A DNA stretch of 36,963 nt, from assembly GCA_963926355.1 (NCBI GenBank), contig CAWUWW010000011.1, forward strand, positions 1 to 36,963. The letters are read 5' to 3'. A program made the translations under genes and the position numbers. Every line of letters starts with the position of its first letter. Positions within the stretch are counted from its first letter, which is position 1. Positions 17,237 to 25,550 of this stretch are shown here, in pieces. This DNA is from SCGC-AAA076-P13 sp963926355 (GTDB taxonomy: Bacteria > Pseudomonadota > Gammaproteobacteria > Magnimaribacterales > D2472). The notes under the pieces are model-generated. The model saw only the letters and a program-made list of their open reading frames with translations. It did not search any database and was not told the DNA's origin.

Positions 17237-17962
17237 ATGACTAATGATTTTGTAATTTTGATTCCTTCAAGAATTGGGTCTACTAGACTTCCAAACAAAC
17301 CTCTTGTGAACTTGAGCGGTAAGACGTTAATACAAAGAGTCTTTGAGCAAGCTCTTAGAGCAACTCCTAAATCTTTTATAGCAACTGATTCAAAATTAAT
17401 TTTTGATCATGCTAAAAGTTTTACAGACAATATAGTAATGACCAGTGATTCGCATATATCCGGAACTGATAGAGTTTTCGAAGCAGCCTCCAAGTTATCA
17501 CTTAATCCAGATCAATTGATCATAAACCTTCAAGGAGATGAGCCTTTTATGCCTGTTGACCTTGTTACTTCTTTGGTTGATGACTTCGATAATAATCAAT
17601 GTGATGTTATTAGTGCATCTCATCCTATTAAATCAAGGGATGATATAAACAACCCTAACTGCGTTAAAGTTTTAGCTGATAATAATTATGCAGATGATTT
17701 CATAAGAATCCCGAATAAAGAGCCCTTAGAGCTCCTTAGAAGACACATAGGAATATATGGTTATAGTTTTAAGACTCTAGAAAAACTTGTCGCTCTTGAG
17801 CCCTCAAAGAGAGAAATCGACTATAAATTAGAGCAGTTAAGATTTTTAGATAATAATTACTCTATCTATGTAAGTCCTTACGCTCATTCAATTCAATCAG
17901 GCATAGACACGCAGGATGATGTTGATGCAGCAATTCTTTATCTAAATAAAAATGATAATTAA
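17237..17962 (+). CDS. kdsB: 3-deoxy-manno-octulosonate cytidylyltransferase
   Basis: A 241-residue CMP-Kdo synthetase of normal length. It activates Kdo with CTP in the cytoplasm for attachment to lipid A. The N-terminal nucleotide-binding signature PSRIGSTRLPNKPL is at 10-23. IINLQGDEPFMP (about 94-105) carries the metal-binding Asp, and RHIGIYGYS (about 169-177) and the later EQLRFLDNN are conserved family blocks. It starts 2 nt after the msbA-lpxK stop and overlaps murB by 11 bp, continuing the lipid A/core biosynthesis order seen in gammaproteobacteria (msbA, lpxK, kdsB). Confidence 0.95.
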   Translation: MTNDFVILIPSRIGSTRLPNKPLVNLSGKTLIQRVFEQALRATPKSFIATDSKLIFDHAKSFTDNIVMTSDSHISGTDRVFEAASKLSLNPDQLIINLQGDEPFMPVDLVTSLVDDFDNNQCDVISASHPIKSRDDINNPNCVKVLADNNYADDFIRIPNKEPLELLRRHIGIYGYSFKTLEKLVALEPSKREIDYKLEQLRFLDNNYSIYVSPYAHSIQSGIDTQDDVDAAILYLNKNDN

Positions 17963-18953
17963 AGAGAATTATCCAATACAGAACTCTTTAAAACTTAAAT
18001 CTAAGTCAAGATTTTTTATTGAACTTTCAGAGACAACTGATTTTAATAAATTAAGCCTATTTTTGAATGAAAAAAAATTACCTGTATTAATTTTAGGAGA
18101 AGGAACAAATCTTGTCCCTCCTGTATTTTTTGATGGAATTATTTTAAAACCATTATTCAATTCAATTACCTATTCTCCTGATCATGAATTAGTTTCAGCC
18201 GGTGCATCGGTTAATTGGCATTCTTTTGTTAATTTTTGTATCGAAAATGATATTCACGGTTTTGAAAATTTATCACTTATACCGGGTTCAGTAGGAGCCT
18301 CGCCGATTCAGAATATAGGAGCCTATGGGCAAGATGTATCAAATTTAATCGAGAGTGTTGATTGTTATGATTTTGATGTTAATAAATTATTAAAATTAAC
18401 CTTAAGTGAATGCAATTTTTCTTATAGGAATTCAGCTCTTAAAAAATCCTCGCTAATAGTATTAAAAGTTAACTTCTATTCTAACCTTCCCAATATATTA
18501 AACCTTAAATACAAATCTATTGATCTGTTTATAAAAGAAAATAATATCAATCCTGATAAGATCTCATTAAGTAAGATGTCTGATATTGTTTGCAAATTAA
18601 GGACTTCACTTCTTCCAAACCCAAGAGATACACCAAACGCTGGAAGTTTTTTTAAAAACCCAATTGTCGAACTAGAATCTATAAGTACAAAATATTTTAA
18701 GTTAAAAGATTTAATTATCTGGGATCATAACTCTACTCACGTGAAGGTTGGAGCTGCAAGACTCATCGAGCTTGTTAAAAACAAACTTACCCCTTTTGAT
18801 AATGTTAATTTATACAAAAATCATTCATTGGTAATAATTACTAATGGCAATAGCTCACAAAGTGAAGTCTTAGATTATGCATCTAATATTCAAGCTCTTG
18901 TAAAAGATACTTTTAATATTGACCTTCAGATAGAACCTACGGTTGTTTCTTAG
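17952..18953 (+). CDS. murB: UDP-N-acetylenolpyruvoylglucosamine reductase (type I)
   Basis: A 333-residue FAD/NADPH enzyme that reduces enolpyruvyl-UDP-GlcNAc to UDP-MurNAc in peptidoglycan synthesis. FAD contacts lie in ILGEGTNLV (47-55) and PGSVGASPIQNIGAYGQ (111-127). Catalytic residues fit the E. coli pattern: Arg159 in FSYRNS, Ser232 in PNAGSFFKNP, and Glu328 in IDLQIEPTVVS near the C-terminus. Residues 150-230 retain the Tyr158 loop of type I enzymes. The start overlaps the kdsB end by 11 bp, and the next gene begins 3 nt after the stop. The kdsB-murB pairing is common in gammaproteobacteria. Confidence 0.95.
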   Translation: MIIKENYPIQNSLKLKSKSRFFIELSETTDFNKLSLFLNEKKLPVLILGEGTNLVPPVFFDGIILKPLFNSITYSPDHELVSAGASVNWHSFVNFCIENDIHGFENLSLIPGSVGASPIQNIGAYGQDVSNLIESVDCYDFDVNKLLKLTLSECNFSYRNSALKKSSLIVLKVNFYSNLPNILNLKYKSIDLFIKENNINPDKISLSKMSDIVCKLRTSLLPNPRDTPNAGSFFKNPIVELESISTKYFKLKDLIIWDHNSTHVKVGAARLIELVKNKLTPFDNVNLYKNHSLVIITNGNSSQSEVLDYASNIQALVKDTFNIDLQIEPTVVS

Positions 18954-18956
18954 ATT

Positions 18957-19565
18957 ATGTTTATATGGTCTTCCTTGGCTCACATTATAGCGTTAACAAG
19001 CCCAGGTCCTGATACTGCAATTATAATTAGGCAAGTTTCTTTATACGGCAGAAGAGCTGGAGTTCTAGCCGCTTTAGGTATTGGAGTAGGGATTTATATT
19101 CATTGCTTGCTAGCAATTAATGGACTGTCGCTTTTAATAATCTCAAATGTTTTTTATAAATTTATAATCAGCGTTATTGGAAGTGCTTATATTTTCTATC
19201 TTGGTATAAAAATGCTTATACCAATACCAAATGAAAAGAATGAACTCAGCAGTAAAAATAAAGCCTCAAGTAGTTTTATCAATGGACTTATTACAAACCT
19301 ATTTAACATTAAAGCATTTATCTTCTTTGTCTCTTTGTTTTCAATACTAGTAGATAGCATCAACGGCCTGTATTTTTATATCTACCCTTTATATTTTGCC
19401 TTTACCTCTTCTCTTTGGTTTATCTTGCTATCGTATTTATTAACTAATAAATCCTTTAAAAAATTTAATATTTCATCAAATAAACTTGTAACAAAAATAA
19501 CCGCTATTCTTTTATGTTTAATTGGTCTATCAATTCTTATAAAATCTTTTTATGAATATTTCTGA
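18957..19565 (+). CDS. LysE/RhtB-family exporter
   Basis: A 202-residue inner-membrane protein with about six hydrophobic segments, normal for the LysE/RhtB family. The N-terminal family signature SPGPDT is at 15-20, followed by the conserved GRRAGVLAALGIGVG (31-45) and NLFNIKAFIFF (about 117-127), corresponding to the N-P/K-A-x-x-F block. These proteins export amino acids such as homoserine, threonine or lysine, or related metabolites; the substrate is unknown here. The start is 3 nt after murB and the end overlaps the DUF1285 gene by 14 bp. Confidence 0.87.
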   Translation: MFIWSSLAHIIALTSPGPDTAIIIRQVSLYGRRAGVLAALGIGVGIYIHCLLAINGLSLLIISNVFYKFIISVIGSAYIFYLGIKMLIPIPNEKNELSSKNKASSSFINGLITNLFNIKAFIFFVSLFSILVDSINGLYFYIYPLYFAFTSSLWFILLSYLLTNKSFKKFNISSNKLVTKITAILLCLIGLSILIKSFYEYF

Positions 19566-20091
19566 TCTTGAAAAAAATATAGTTAACAATTCTTCGAAGA
19601 AATTTCCTCCAGTTCATCTTTGGAACCCGGATCTTTGTGAAGGACAGGATATTAGGATAAATAGAGAGGGCGAATGGTTCTATAACAATTCTGAAATTAA
19701 AAACCAAAGACTTATTCAGCTATTCTCTTCGGTCATCAAAAAAGAAGGCAATAATTATTTTTTAGTAACCCCTTCAGAGAAAGTTCCTGTAATTGTTGAG
19801 CTTGCACCCTATGTAATAATTAATTTTGATTGCCTTGAAGATGATGTTATTAAATTAGATACCAACCTTAACTACTCTTTTTATTTAGACAAAATCAACA
19901 CAACACGACTTATTAAATATAACAACACCCAAATTCCGCTAGTCCACGTTAGAAACTCCATCGAGGGCTTTTTTAACAGAAGTACTTACTACAAGCTTGT
20001 AGATTTCGCTATTAATAGTAATTTTATTAAAGGAAATACATTATTTGTTCCCAGCGGCAAGCACGAACATGTGATAGGTAAAATTGCATAA
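19552..20091 (+). CDS. DUF1285 domain protein
   Basis: A 179-residue protein matching the DUF1285 family as I know it. PPVHLWNPDLCEGQDIRINREGEWFYN (about 19-45) contains the typical HxWxPxxCGxxDxxIxxDGxWxYxGxPI-like start. The later blocks are LVTPSEKVPVIVELAPYVI and the C-terminal RSTYYKLVDFA. No signal peptide or membrane segment is seen, so it is cytoplasmic. The function of the family is not known to me beyond structural work. It overlaps the LysE-type gene by 14 bp and its stop overlaps the start of the small zinc-ribbon gene. Confidence 0.8.
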   Translation: MNISDLEKNIVNNSSKKFPPVHLWNPDLCEGQDIRINREGEWFYNNSEIKNQRLIQLFSSVIKKEGNNYFLVTPSEKVPVIVELAPYVIINFDCLEDDVIKLDTNLNYSFYLDKINTTRLIKYNNTQIPLVHVRNSIEGFFNRSTYYKLVDFAINSNFIKGNTLFVPSGKHEHVIGKIA

Positions 20092-20242
20092 AAAATTATC
20101 TTTAGATTCAAAGAACTGTCCTGTCTGTGGGAGAAATTTTTTTTGGAGAAAGAAATGGGAGAGGGATTGGAAAAATATTACCTATTGCAGCTCTAAGTGT
20201 AAAAAGACTAAGACCTCTTTACCTCAGAAATCCACTCATTAA
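20084..20242 (+). CDS. DUF2256 zinc-ribbon mini-protein
   Basis: A 52-residue gene that automatic callers may miss because it starts with TTG. The product contains C-P-V-C-G-R-x-F-x-W-R-K-K-W-E-R-D-W, then Y-C-S-S-K-C-K-K: a CxxC...CxxxC zinc-ribbon pattern that matches the DUF2256 family closely. The TTG at 20084 is the only usable start, since an in-frame TAG lies just upstream at 20075-20077; AGGT lies about 5 nt before it. It overlaps the DUF1285 stop by 8 bp, suggesting coupling, and overlaps the 3' end of the opposite-strand DUF885 gene by 35 bp. DUF2256 genes are often found near cryptochrome/photolyase genes in other bacteria; none is in this window. The function is unknown. Confidence 0.82.
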   Translation: MHKKLSLDSKNCPVCGRNFFWRKKWERDWKNITYCSSKCKKTKTSLPQKSTH

Positions 20243-22001
20243 TATAAGACTCAAGAATACTTAAAGGTAATGAGCCCCTCTTTAATACTTCGTGATGAAA
20301 GTCTTTTATATCAAACTTTGTACCGAGTTCATTTTCAGCCTTGGTTCTAAGTTCTAATATCTTTAATTGACCAATTTTATAGGCAAGTGCCTGTCCCGGC
20401 CATGCTATATATCTATCAACTTCATTTTCAATATCAAGCTGTGATTTGGCGGTATTTTCTAGAAATAAATTTATCGCATCATCTCGCGTCCAATTCTTAT
20501 AGTGCATACCTGTGTCAACAACTAGCCTAATTGCTCTCCACATGTCATATGTTAGTTGGCCAAATTTATCATATGGATCATCATATAAACCGATATAATC
20601 ACCAAGCTCTTCACTGTATAAACCCCAGCCCTCTACAAAAGCAGTAAAGCTTTGATATTTTCTAAAAGTTGAAACATCTTGAAGCTCTTGCGCAATCGAT
20701 ATTTGAAAATGATGACCTGGCACCGCTTCGTGAACAGTCAAGACAGGAATTTCATATTTTGGACGAGATTCAGGCTTGTAAAGGTTTGCATAAAAATAGC
20801 CTGGTTTTCCTTCTGAGGCAGAAACGTAATAAGCTGTTGTTGTATAGGGCGCACTTTCCTCAGGTATTGGAATAACTCCATAGGGCGCTCTAGGAAATAC
20901 TTTAAAAATTTTAGGAAGGAGGGGATCAATTGTTTTTGCCATTATCAAATAAGCATTAAATAGGTCTTCAGGATTATCGTAGTAGAATCTTGGACTCGTT
21001 CTTAGGTAGTTAAGAAATGATTGAAAGTCTCCATCCCATTCCAACTCTAAGATTATTTCTTCCATCTCATCTCTAATTCTTTTTATTTCTTTTAAGCCAA
21101 TATTATGAATATCGTTTGGGCTTAGTTTTGTTGTTGTGTGATATGAGGCTAAATCTTCGTACCATTCTTTTCCATTGGGAACATCTTTAATGCCAATAGA
21201 GTCTCTTGAATTTGGAAGATACTCATTAACTAAAAATGTATGCAGTCTTTTATATGCTGGATTCATCTCTTCGCTAATTAAAATTTTTGCATCACCAATA
21301 AGAATATTTTTTTCCTCAATACTTATAATGGATTCATCTGCGTTTAAAAAAACCTGAAGGTATGGATGTTCTTCGATATTTGAATTTAGAATTGCGCTAA
21401 TTTGAGAAATTACTGCCCTCGTTACCAGCTTAGGTTGTGAATAGCCAGCTTCTATAGCAGCTTTATTATTATTATAGGAATTAGATATATTCTTTGAGTA
21501 CAGATATAGTCTAGCTAACCAATCTTGGTAGTCCTTCTTCGATGTAAAATTTAATCTGTCACCTGTTTCATAGTAACTTTGAACGCCACCTCTTTGATTC
21601 AAGCTCATAAAGTAAGAGGGATATTTAGACAGCTCTATTGACATATCAAGGCTTATCTTTTTTAGTCGATAATTGAGCTGGTTTTCTTGTGATAAGGTAT
21701 CAAAACTAAAAGAATTAAGGTTTTTAAGATCTAGATATCTTTGTTCATTATTTTTTTGAATATCTTCAATTGTATTTAGGGTAATTTGATCATTAAATCT
21801 TTTATCTCCCAATTTTGATGCAAATACCGGGCTATTTTTTAGATTGTTTTCCCATAACTCATCAAGAAATAATTCAAACCTATCATTTTCATCAATATCG
21901 TCTGTAATATCAGCTGAAGCCACAACATTAATCTGGCATGATGAAAGAGCTGCAAGGCTTAGCATTAGTATTAAGTTTCTTGCTTGATCTTTTTTAATCA
22001 T
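20208..22001 (-). CDS. DUF885 metallopeptidase-like lipoprotein
   Basis: A 597-residue protein of normal DUF885 length. The N-terminus has Lys residues, a hydrophobic stretch and a lipobox LSSC (19-22), so it is probably a lipoprotein anchored by Cys22. The metal-binding motif is HEAVPGHH (424-431; HExxxxH type), with a probable third ligand Glu in FVEGWGLYSEEL (455-466). DUF885 proteins are regarded as zinc carboxypeptidase-like enzymes; here a periplasmic or surface peptidase is likely. It is encoded 2 bp after the ETF-QO stop on the same strand, an odd pairing with no evident functional link. Its 3' end overlaps the DUF2256 gene by 35 bp. Confidence 0.87.
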   Translation of the reverse strand: MIKKDQARNLILMLSLAALSSCQINVVASADITDDIDENDRFELFLDELWENNLKNSPVFASKLGDKRFNDQITLNTIEDIQKNNEQRYLDLKNLNSFSFDTLSQENQLNYRLKKISLDMSIELSKYPSYFMSLNQRGGVQSYYETGDRLNFTSKKDYQDWLARLYLYSKNISNSYNNNKAAIEAGYSQPKLVTRAVISQISAILNSNIEEHPYLQVFLNADESIISIEEKNILIGDAKILISEEMNPAYKRLHTFLVNEYLPNSRDSIGIKDVPNGKEWYEDLASYHTTTKLSPNDIHNIGLKEIKRIRDEMEEIILELEWDGDFQSFLNYLRTSPRFYYDNPEDLFNAYLIMAKTIDPLLPKIFKVFPRAPYGVIPIPEESAPYTTTAYYVSASEGKPGYFYANLYKPESRPKYEIPVLTVHEAVPGHHFQISIAQELQDVSTFRKYQSFTAFVEGWGLYSEELGDYIGLYDDPYDKFGQLTYDMWRAIRLVVDTGMHYKNWTRDDAINLFLENTAKSQLDIENEVDRYIAWPGQALAYKIGQLKILELRTKAENELGTKFDIKDFHHEVLKRGSLPLSILESYINEWISEVKRS

Positions 22002-22003
22002 AG

Positions 22004-23635
22004 TTACATGTTTGGATAATTAGGACCTCCTGGCCCCTCAGGTGTTACCCAGTTAATATTTTGAGAAGGGTCTTTTATGTCACAAGTTTTGCAGTGGACA
22101 CAGTTTTGAGCATTTATAATAAATTTCTTCTCACCATCTTTTTCTACTACTTCATAGACCCCGGCTGGGCAATATCTTTGAGCTGGCTCATCGTACATAG
22201 GTAGGTTTACTGCTATTGGTATAGATACATCTTTTAACTGAAGGTGACATGGCTGGTCTTCTTCATGGTTTGTATTTGATAGATATACCGAAGATAGTTT
22301 ATCAAATGAGTATATTCCATCAGGTTTTGGATATTCGATTTTTGGCATTTCATCTGCCTTTTTCATACAAGCATAATCGGGGGTAGGGTGATTCATTGTA
22401 AATGGAAGATTTCCCCTAAATATAAACTGATCAATAACATTAAGAGCAGCACCAACTAAGCCACCAAATTTATGAAACAGAGGACCCCAGTTTCTAGATT
22501 TAAATAATTCTTTATGGATCCATGAGTTTGCAATTTTATCATCATAGGATAATCCAGATTCTAACTCTGAATTCAATAATTCATAAACATGTTCTCCAGC
22601 AATAATTCCAGACTTCATTGCGGTATGAGATCCTTTTATTTTTGAAAAGTTTAAAGTCCCAGCATTATCTCCAATTAATAGACCACCAGGAAATGACATT
22701 TTAGGAAGAGATTGGAGGCCGCCCTTAATTAGAGCTCTAGCTCCATACGAAATTCTTTCGCCATCCTCAAGATATTTTTTAATTGAAGGATGAGTTTTCC
22801 ATTTTTGAAATTCATCAAAGGGACTTAAGTGAGGATTTTTATAATCCAATGGAACCACGTAACCTACATAAGCTTCCCCATTTTCTCCATGATAAAAATA
22901 TGAACCAGATGGGGTATCTAAAGATGTTGGCCAGCCATTTGTATGAATAACCAAACCTTCTTCATGAAGTTCGGGCTTTAATTTCCAAACTTCTTTAAAG
23001 CCTATTCCATAGTGTTGAGGATCCTTGTCTTCAGATAGATTAAATTTATCTATAAGCTCTTTACCTAAATGACCTCTGCAACCCTCGCCTAAAATTGTAT
23101 GCTTTGCTCTTATTTCAATACCCGGTTCATTGGAAGCTTTTAATTCTCCATTTGCGGATATACCCATATCACCAGTCTGAACACCAACAACTTTATCATT
23201 TTCATAAATAAGCTTACTTGCTGGGAATCCAGGAAATATTTCAACACCTAAGCCTTCAGCTTGTTCAGCGAGCCATCTACATAAATTACCTAAACTGATG
23301 ACATAATTTCCATGGTTATGCATTGTAGGTATAAAAAAAGCAGGAATACTAAATGATATTTTCTCTAATAAAAATAATAATTTATCTTTTTTAACCGGTG
23401 TATTAAGTGGTGCATTTAGCTCTTTCCAGTTTGGTATTAGCTCATCTAATGCAGTTGGCTCAAATACATTTCCTGAGAGGATATGCGCTCCAATTTCAGA
23501 ACCTTTTTCTAAAAGACATATACTGTAATCAGTTCCGTTAGCTTTATTTTCTTGCGCGAATTTTATTGCAGTAGCTAGTCCTGACGGGCCGCCGCCAACA
23601 ACAACAACATCATATTCCATTACTTCTCTTTCCAT
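22004..23635 (-). CDS. Electron transfer flavoprotein-ubiquinone oxidoreductase
   Basis: A 543-residue ETF-QO, normal in length. It takes electrons from reduced ETF and passes them to ubiquinone at the inner membrane. The FAD-binding Rossmann motif VVVGGGPSGLA lies near the N-terminus. The 4Fe-4S cluster ligands are Cys489 (RYCPAG) and Cys512, Cys515 and Cys518 (NCVHCKTCDIKDP), and the C-terminus WVTPEGPGGPNYPNM is the family ending. The ATG at 23635 is preferred over the one five codons later because AGAGG sits 7 nt before it. It is divergent from etfBA across 128 bp, the usual arrangement for this partner set, and is followed 2 bp later by a DUF885 lipoprotein gene. Confidence 0.95.
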   Translation of the reverse strand: MEREVMEYDVVVVGGGPSGLATAIKFAQENKANGTDYSICLLEKGSEIGAHILSGNVFEPTALDELIPNWKELNAPLNTPVKKDKLLFLLEKISFSIPAFFIPTMHNHGNYVISLGNLCRWLAEQAEGLGVEIFPGFPASKLIYENDKVVGVQTGDMGISANGELKASNEPGIEIRAKHTILGEGCRGHLGKELIDKFNLSEDKDPQHYGIGFKEVWKLKPELHEEGLVIHTNGWPTSLDTPSGSYFYHGENGEAYVGYVVPLDYKNPHLSPFDEFQKWKTHPSIKKYLEDGERISYGARALIKGGLQSLPKMSFPGGLLIGDNAGTLNFSKIKGSHTAMKSGIIAGEHVYELLNSELESGLSYDDKIANSWIHKELFKSRNWGPLFHKFGGLVGAALNVIDQFIFRGNLPFTMNHPTPDYACMKKADEMPKIEYPKPDGIYSFDKLSSVYLSNTNHEEDQPCHLQLKDVSIPIAVNLPMYDEPAQRYCPAGVYEVVEKDGEKKFIINAQNCVHCKTCDIKDPSQNINWVTPEGPGGPNYPNM

Positions 23636-23642
23636 GAGATTA

Positions 23643-23647
23643 CCTCT
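23643..23647 (-). promoter_or_regulatory. Shine-Dalgarno that fixes the ETF-QO start
   Basis: AGAGG on the minus strand lies 7 nt before the ATG at 23635. The alternative in-frame ATG five codons downstream has only a weaker purine stretch in front of it. Confidence 0.6.
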
Positions 23648-23660
23648 TCTGTGATTTGTA

Positions 23661-23688
23661 TTGTAAAATACGTGAAACCTAATACAAT
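23661..23688 (+). promoter_or_regulatory. Candidate promoter for etfBA
   Basis: TTGTAA (23661-23666) and TACAAT (23683-23688) are spaced by 16 nt in the divergent region, pointing toward etfB. A TATAAC at 23706-23711 is an alternative -10. On the minus strand the complement of 23704-23709 reads TATAAT and could serve the ETF-QO gene, without a good -35. The region is AT-rich, so chance matches are likely. Confidence 0.35.
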
Positions 23689-23763
23689 TATAGTGTATAT
23701 CCTATTATAACTATCATTTATTATCATAGATAAAAAAGATAATAAATTTATATAACAAAAATT

Positions 23764-24516
23764 ATGAAAATACTAGTACCACTTAAGCGAGTTGTAGATT
23801 ACAACGTTAAAGTAAGACCACTTGCTGACAATTCAAACGTTGACTTAAACAATGTAAAGATGTCAGTCAATCCATTTTGTGAGATTGCACTTGAAGAAGC
23901 TGTAAGAATTAAAGAAGCCGGTAACGCTGATGAGATTATTGCGATAACTATTGGCAAAATAGAATCACAAGAACAATTAAGAACTGCTCTTGCTCTTGGA
24001 GCGGATAGGGCAATCCTTGTTGAATCTGAAACTTTGCTTGAGCCTTTATCAATTGCCAAGTCTATAGCAAAGATTATTGAAACAGAGAAGCCTGATTTGA
24101 TAATACTTGGTAAGCAAACTATTGATGGCGATAACAATCAAACAGGCCAAATGTTAGGCGCTCTTCTAAACTACCCTCAAGCTACTAATGCTTCAGAGGT
24201 TATTTTAGACGGTTCTAGCGTTAATGTGACTAGAGAAATTGATGGTGGTCTTCAAACATTAAAATTAACTTTGCCTGCAATCGTCACAACTGATCTTAGA
24301 TTGAATGAGCCAAGATATGCCTCTTTACCCAATATTATGAAAGCAAAGAAGAAAGAATTATCAATAATGCCAATTGCAGACTTGGGTATAGATGTTTCAC
24401 CGCGAACTGAACTTTTATCAGTTGAGTCTCCAGCTTCAAGGTCAGCTGGTGTAATAGTGGAATCTGTTGATGAATTGGTAGAAAAACTTAAAAATGAAGC
24501 AAAGGTGATTTCATGA
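23764..24516 (+). CDS. etfB: Electron transfer flavoprotein subunit beta
   Basis: A 250-residue EtfB of normal length. It forms the AMP-binding half of the ETF heterodimer, which collects electrons from acyl-CoA and related dehydrogenases. The start MKILVPLKRVVDYNVKVR and the region MSVNPFCEIALEEAVRIKEAG (about 34-54) are the family signature. The AMP-binding block is DLIILGKQTIDGDNNQTGQMLGA (about 111-133), followed by the recognition-loop region LRLNEPRYASLPNIMKAKKK (about 178-197), which contains the docking-site Leu for partner dehydrogenases. It overlaps etfA by 4 bp (ATGA). Confidence 0.96.
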   Translation: MKILVPLKRVVDYNVKVRPLADNSNVDLNNVKMSVNPFCEIALEEAVRIKEAGNADEIIAITIGKIESQEQLRTALALGADRAILVESETLLEPLSIAKSIAKIIETEKPDLIILGKQTIDGDNNQTGQMLGALLNYPQATNASEVILDGSSVNVTREIDGGLQTLKLTLPAIVTTDLRLNEPRYASLPNIMKAKKKELSIMPIADLGIDVSPRTELLSVESPASRSAGVIVESVDELVEKLKNEAKVIS

Positions 24517-25442
24517 GTATCTTAGTAATAGCTGAACACAATAATGTTAATTTAAAAGGGGCTACTTTAAATACGATAGCCGCTGCAACTAAAATAAGTG
24601 GAGATATCTCCTTGCTTGTTGCTGGCTCTGAATGTTCTTCGGTAGTATCAGAGGCTCAAACCATTGACGGAATATCAAAAATAATTTCTTGCGACGATGT
24701 TATATATAAAAACTTTATAGCAGAAGATTTAGCAGAGCTTGTTGTATCTATCTCATCAAGCTACTCATATATTCTTGCTCCGGCAACCACTTTTGGTAAA
24801 AACTTGTTACCTAGAGTTTCTGCTAGGGTTGATTCCCAACAAATCTCAGACATTATCTCAGTTGAATCTGATGATACTTTTAAAAGGCCAATATATGCCG
24901 GTAGCTGTATAGCTACGGTAAAGTCTTTAGATGCAATTAAAGTTTTAACTGTTAGAGCGACTGCTTTTGATCCAGTTGGAGCATCTAGCTCTGGAACAGA
25001 GGTTGAAAACATTCCAGCTGCTACATCTATGAATATATCTGAATTTGTCTCAGAGGAGATTGCTAAAAGTGATAGACCTGAGCTAACTGCAGCTAGTATT
25101 GTAATTTCCGGTGGAAGAGGGATGCAGTCTGGTGATAATTTTCATTTATTAGATTCTATTGCAGACAAGCTAGGCGCTGCAGTCGGGGCTTCAAGAGCAG
25201 CAGTTGATGCTGGCTTTGTACCTAATGACTATCAAGTTGGGCAAACAGGTAAGATTGTAGCTCCTGATTTATATATTGCCGTTGGTATTTCTGGAGCTAT
25301 TCAGCATTTAGCTGGAATGAAGGATTCTAAAGTTATAGTAGCTATAAATAAAGATGAAGATGCTCCAATATTTCAAGTTGCTGACTATGGACTTGTTGCA
25401 GATTTATTTACTGCATTGCCAGAATTAAATTCGAAACTTTAA
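24513..25442 (+). CDS. etfA: Electron transfer flavoprotein subunit alpha
   Basis: A 309-residue EtfA, normal in length. It carries the FAD of the ETF heterodimer. The C-terminal FAD-binding signature is intact: SGGRGMQSG, then GAAVGASRAAVDAGFVP (about 223-239), QVGQTGK (about 243-249) and PDLYIAVGISGAIQHLAGM (about 252-270). It is encoded right after etfB with an ATGA overlap and ends in a strong intrinsic terminator. With the divergent ETF-QO gene it completes the path from flavin dehydrogenases to quinone, which fits the beta-oxidation-type genes elsewhere in the window. Confidence 0.96.
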   Translation: MSILVIAEHNNVNLKGATLNTIAAATKISGDISLLVAGSECSSVVSEAQTIDGISKIISCDDVIYKNFIAEDLAELVVSISSSYSYILAPATTFGKNLLPRVSARVDSQQISDIISVESDDTFKRPIYAGSCIATVKSLDAIKVLTVRATAFDPVGASSSGTEVENIPAATSMNISEFVSEEIAKSDRPELTAASIVISGGRGMQSGDNFHLLDSIADKLGAAVGASRAAVDAGFVPNDYQVGQTGKIVAPDLYIAVGISGAIQHLAGMKDSKVIVAINKDEDAPIFQVADYGLVADLFTALPELNSKL

Positions 25443-25464
25443 GATTAAATCTAAACTTCTAATA

Positions 25465-25496
25465 AAAGGAGCTTTCGAGCCCCTTTATTTTTATTT
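25465..25496 (+). terminator. Rho-independent terminator after etfBA
   Basis: AAAGGAGCT (25465-25473) pairs with AGCCCCTTT (25478-25486) with one A/C mismatch, closing a TTCG tetraloop. The stem is followed by ATTTTTATTT. It begins 22 nt after the etfA stop and is the only clear intrinsic terminator I found in the window. Confidence 0.8.
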
Positions 25497-25550
25497 AATT
25501 TAAGTGTTATATTTATATAAAATATAAAATTAATTTTATAACTGAGGGTC

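Noticed and set aside
799..24137. Many other open frames of 60-110 codons, for example 6616-6942 minus and 23799-24137 minus
   Set aside because: Each lies inside a well-recognised gene on the other strand or in another frame and shows no family motif of its own.
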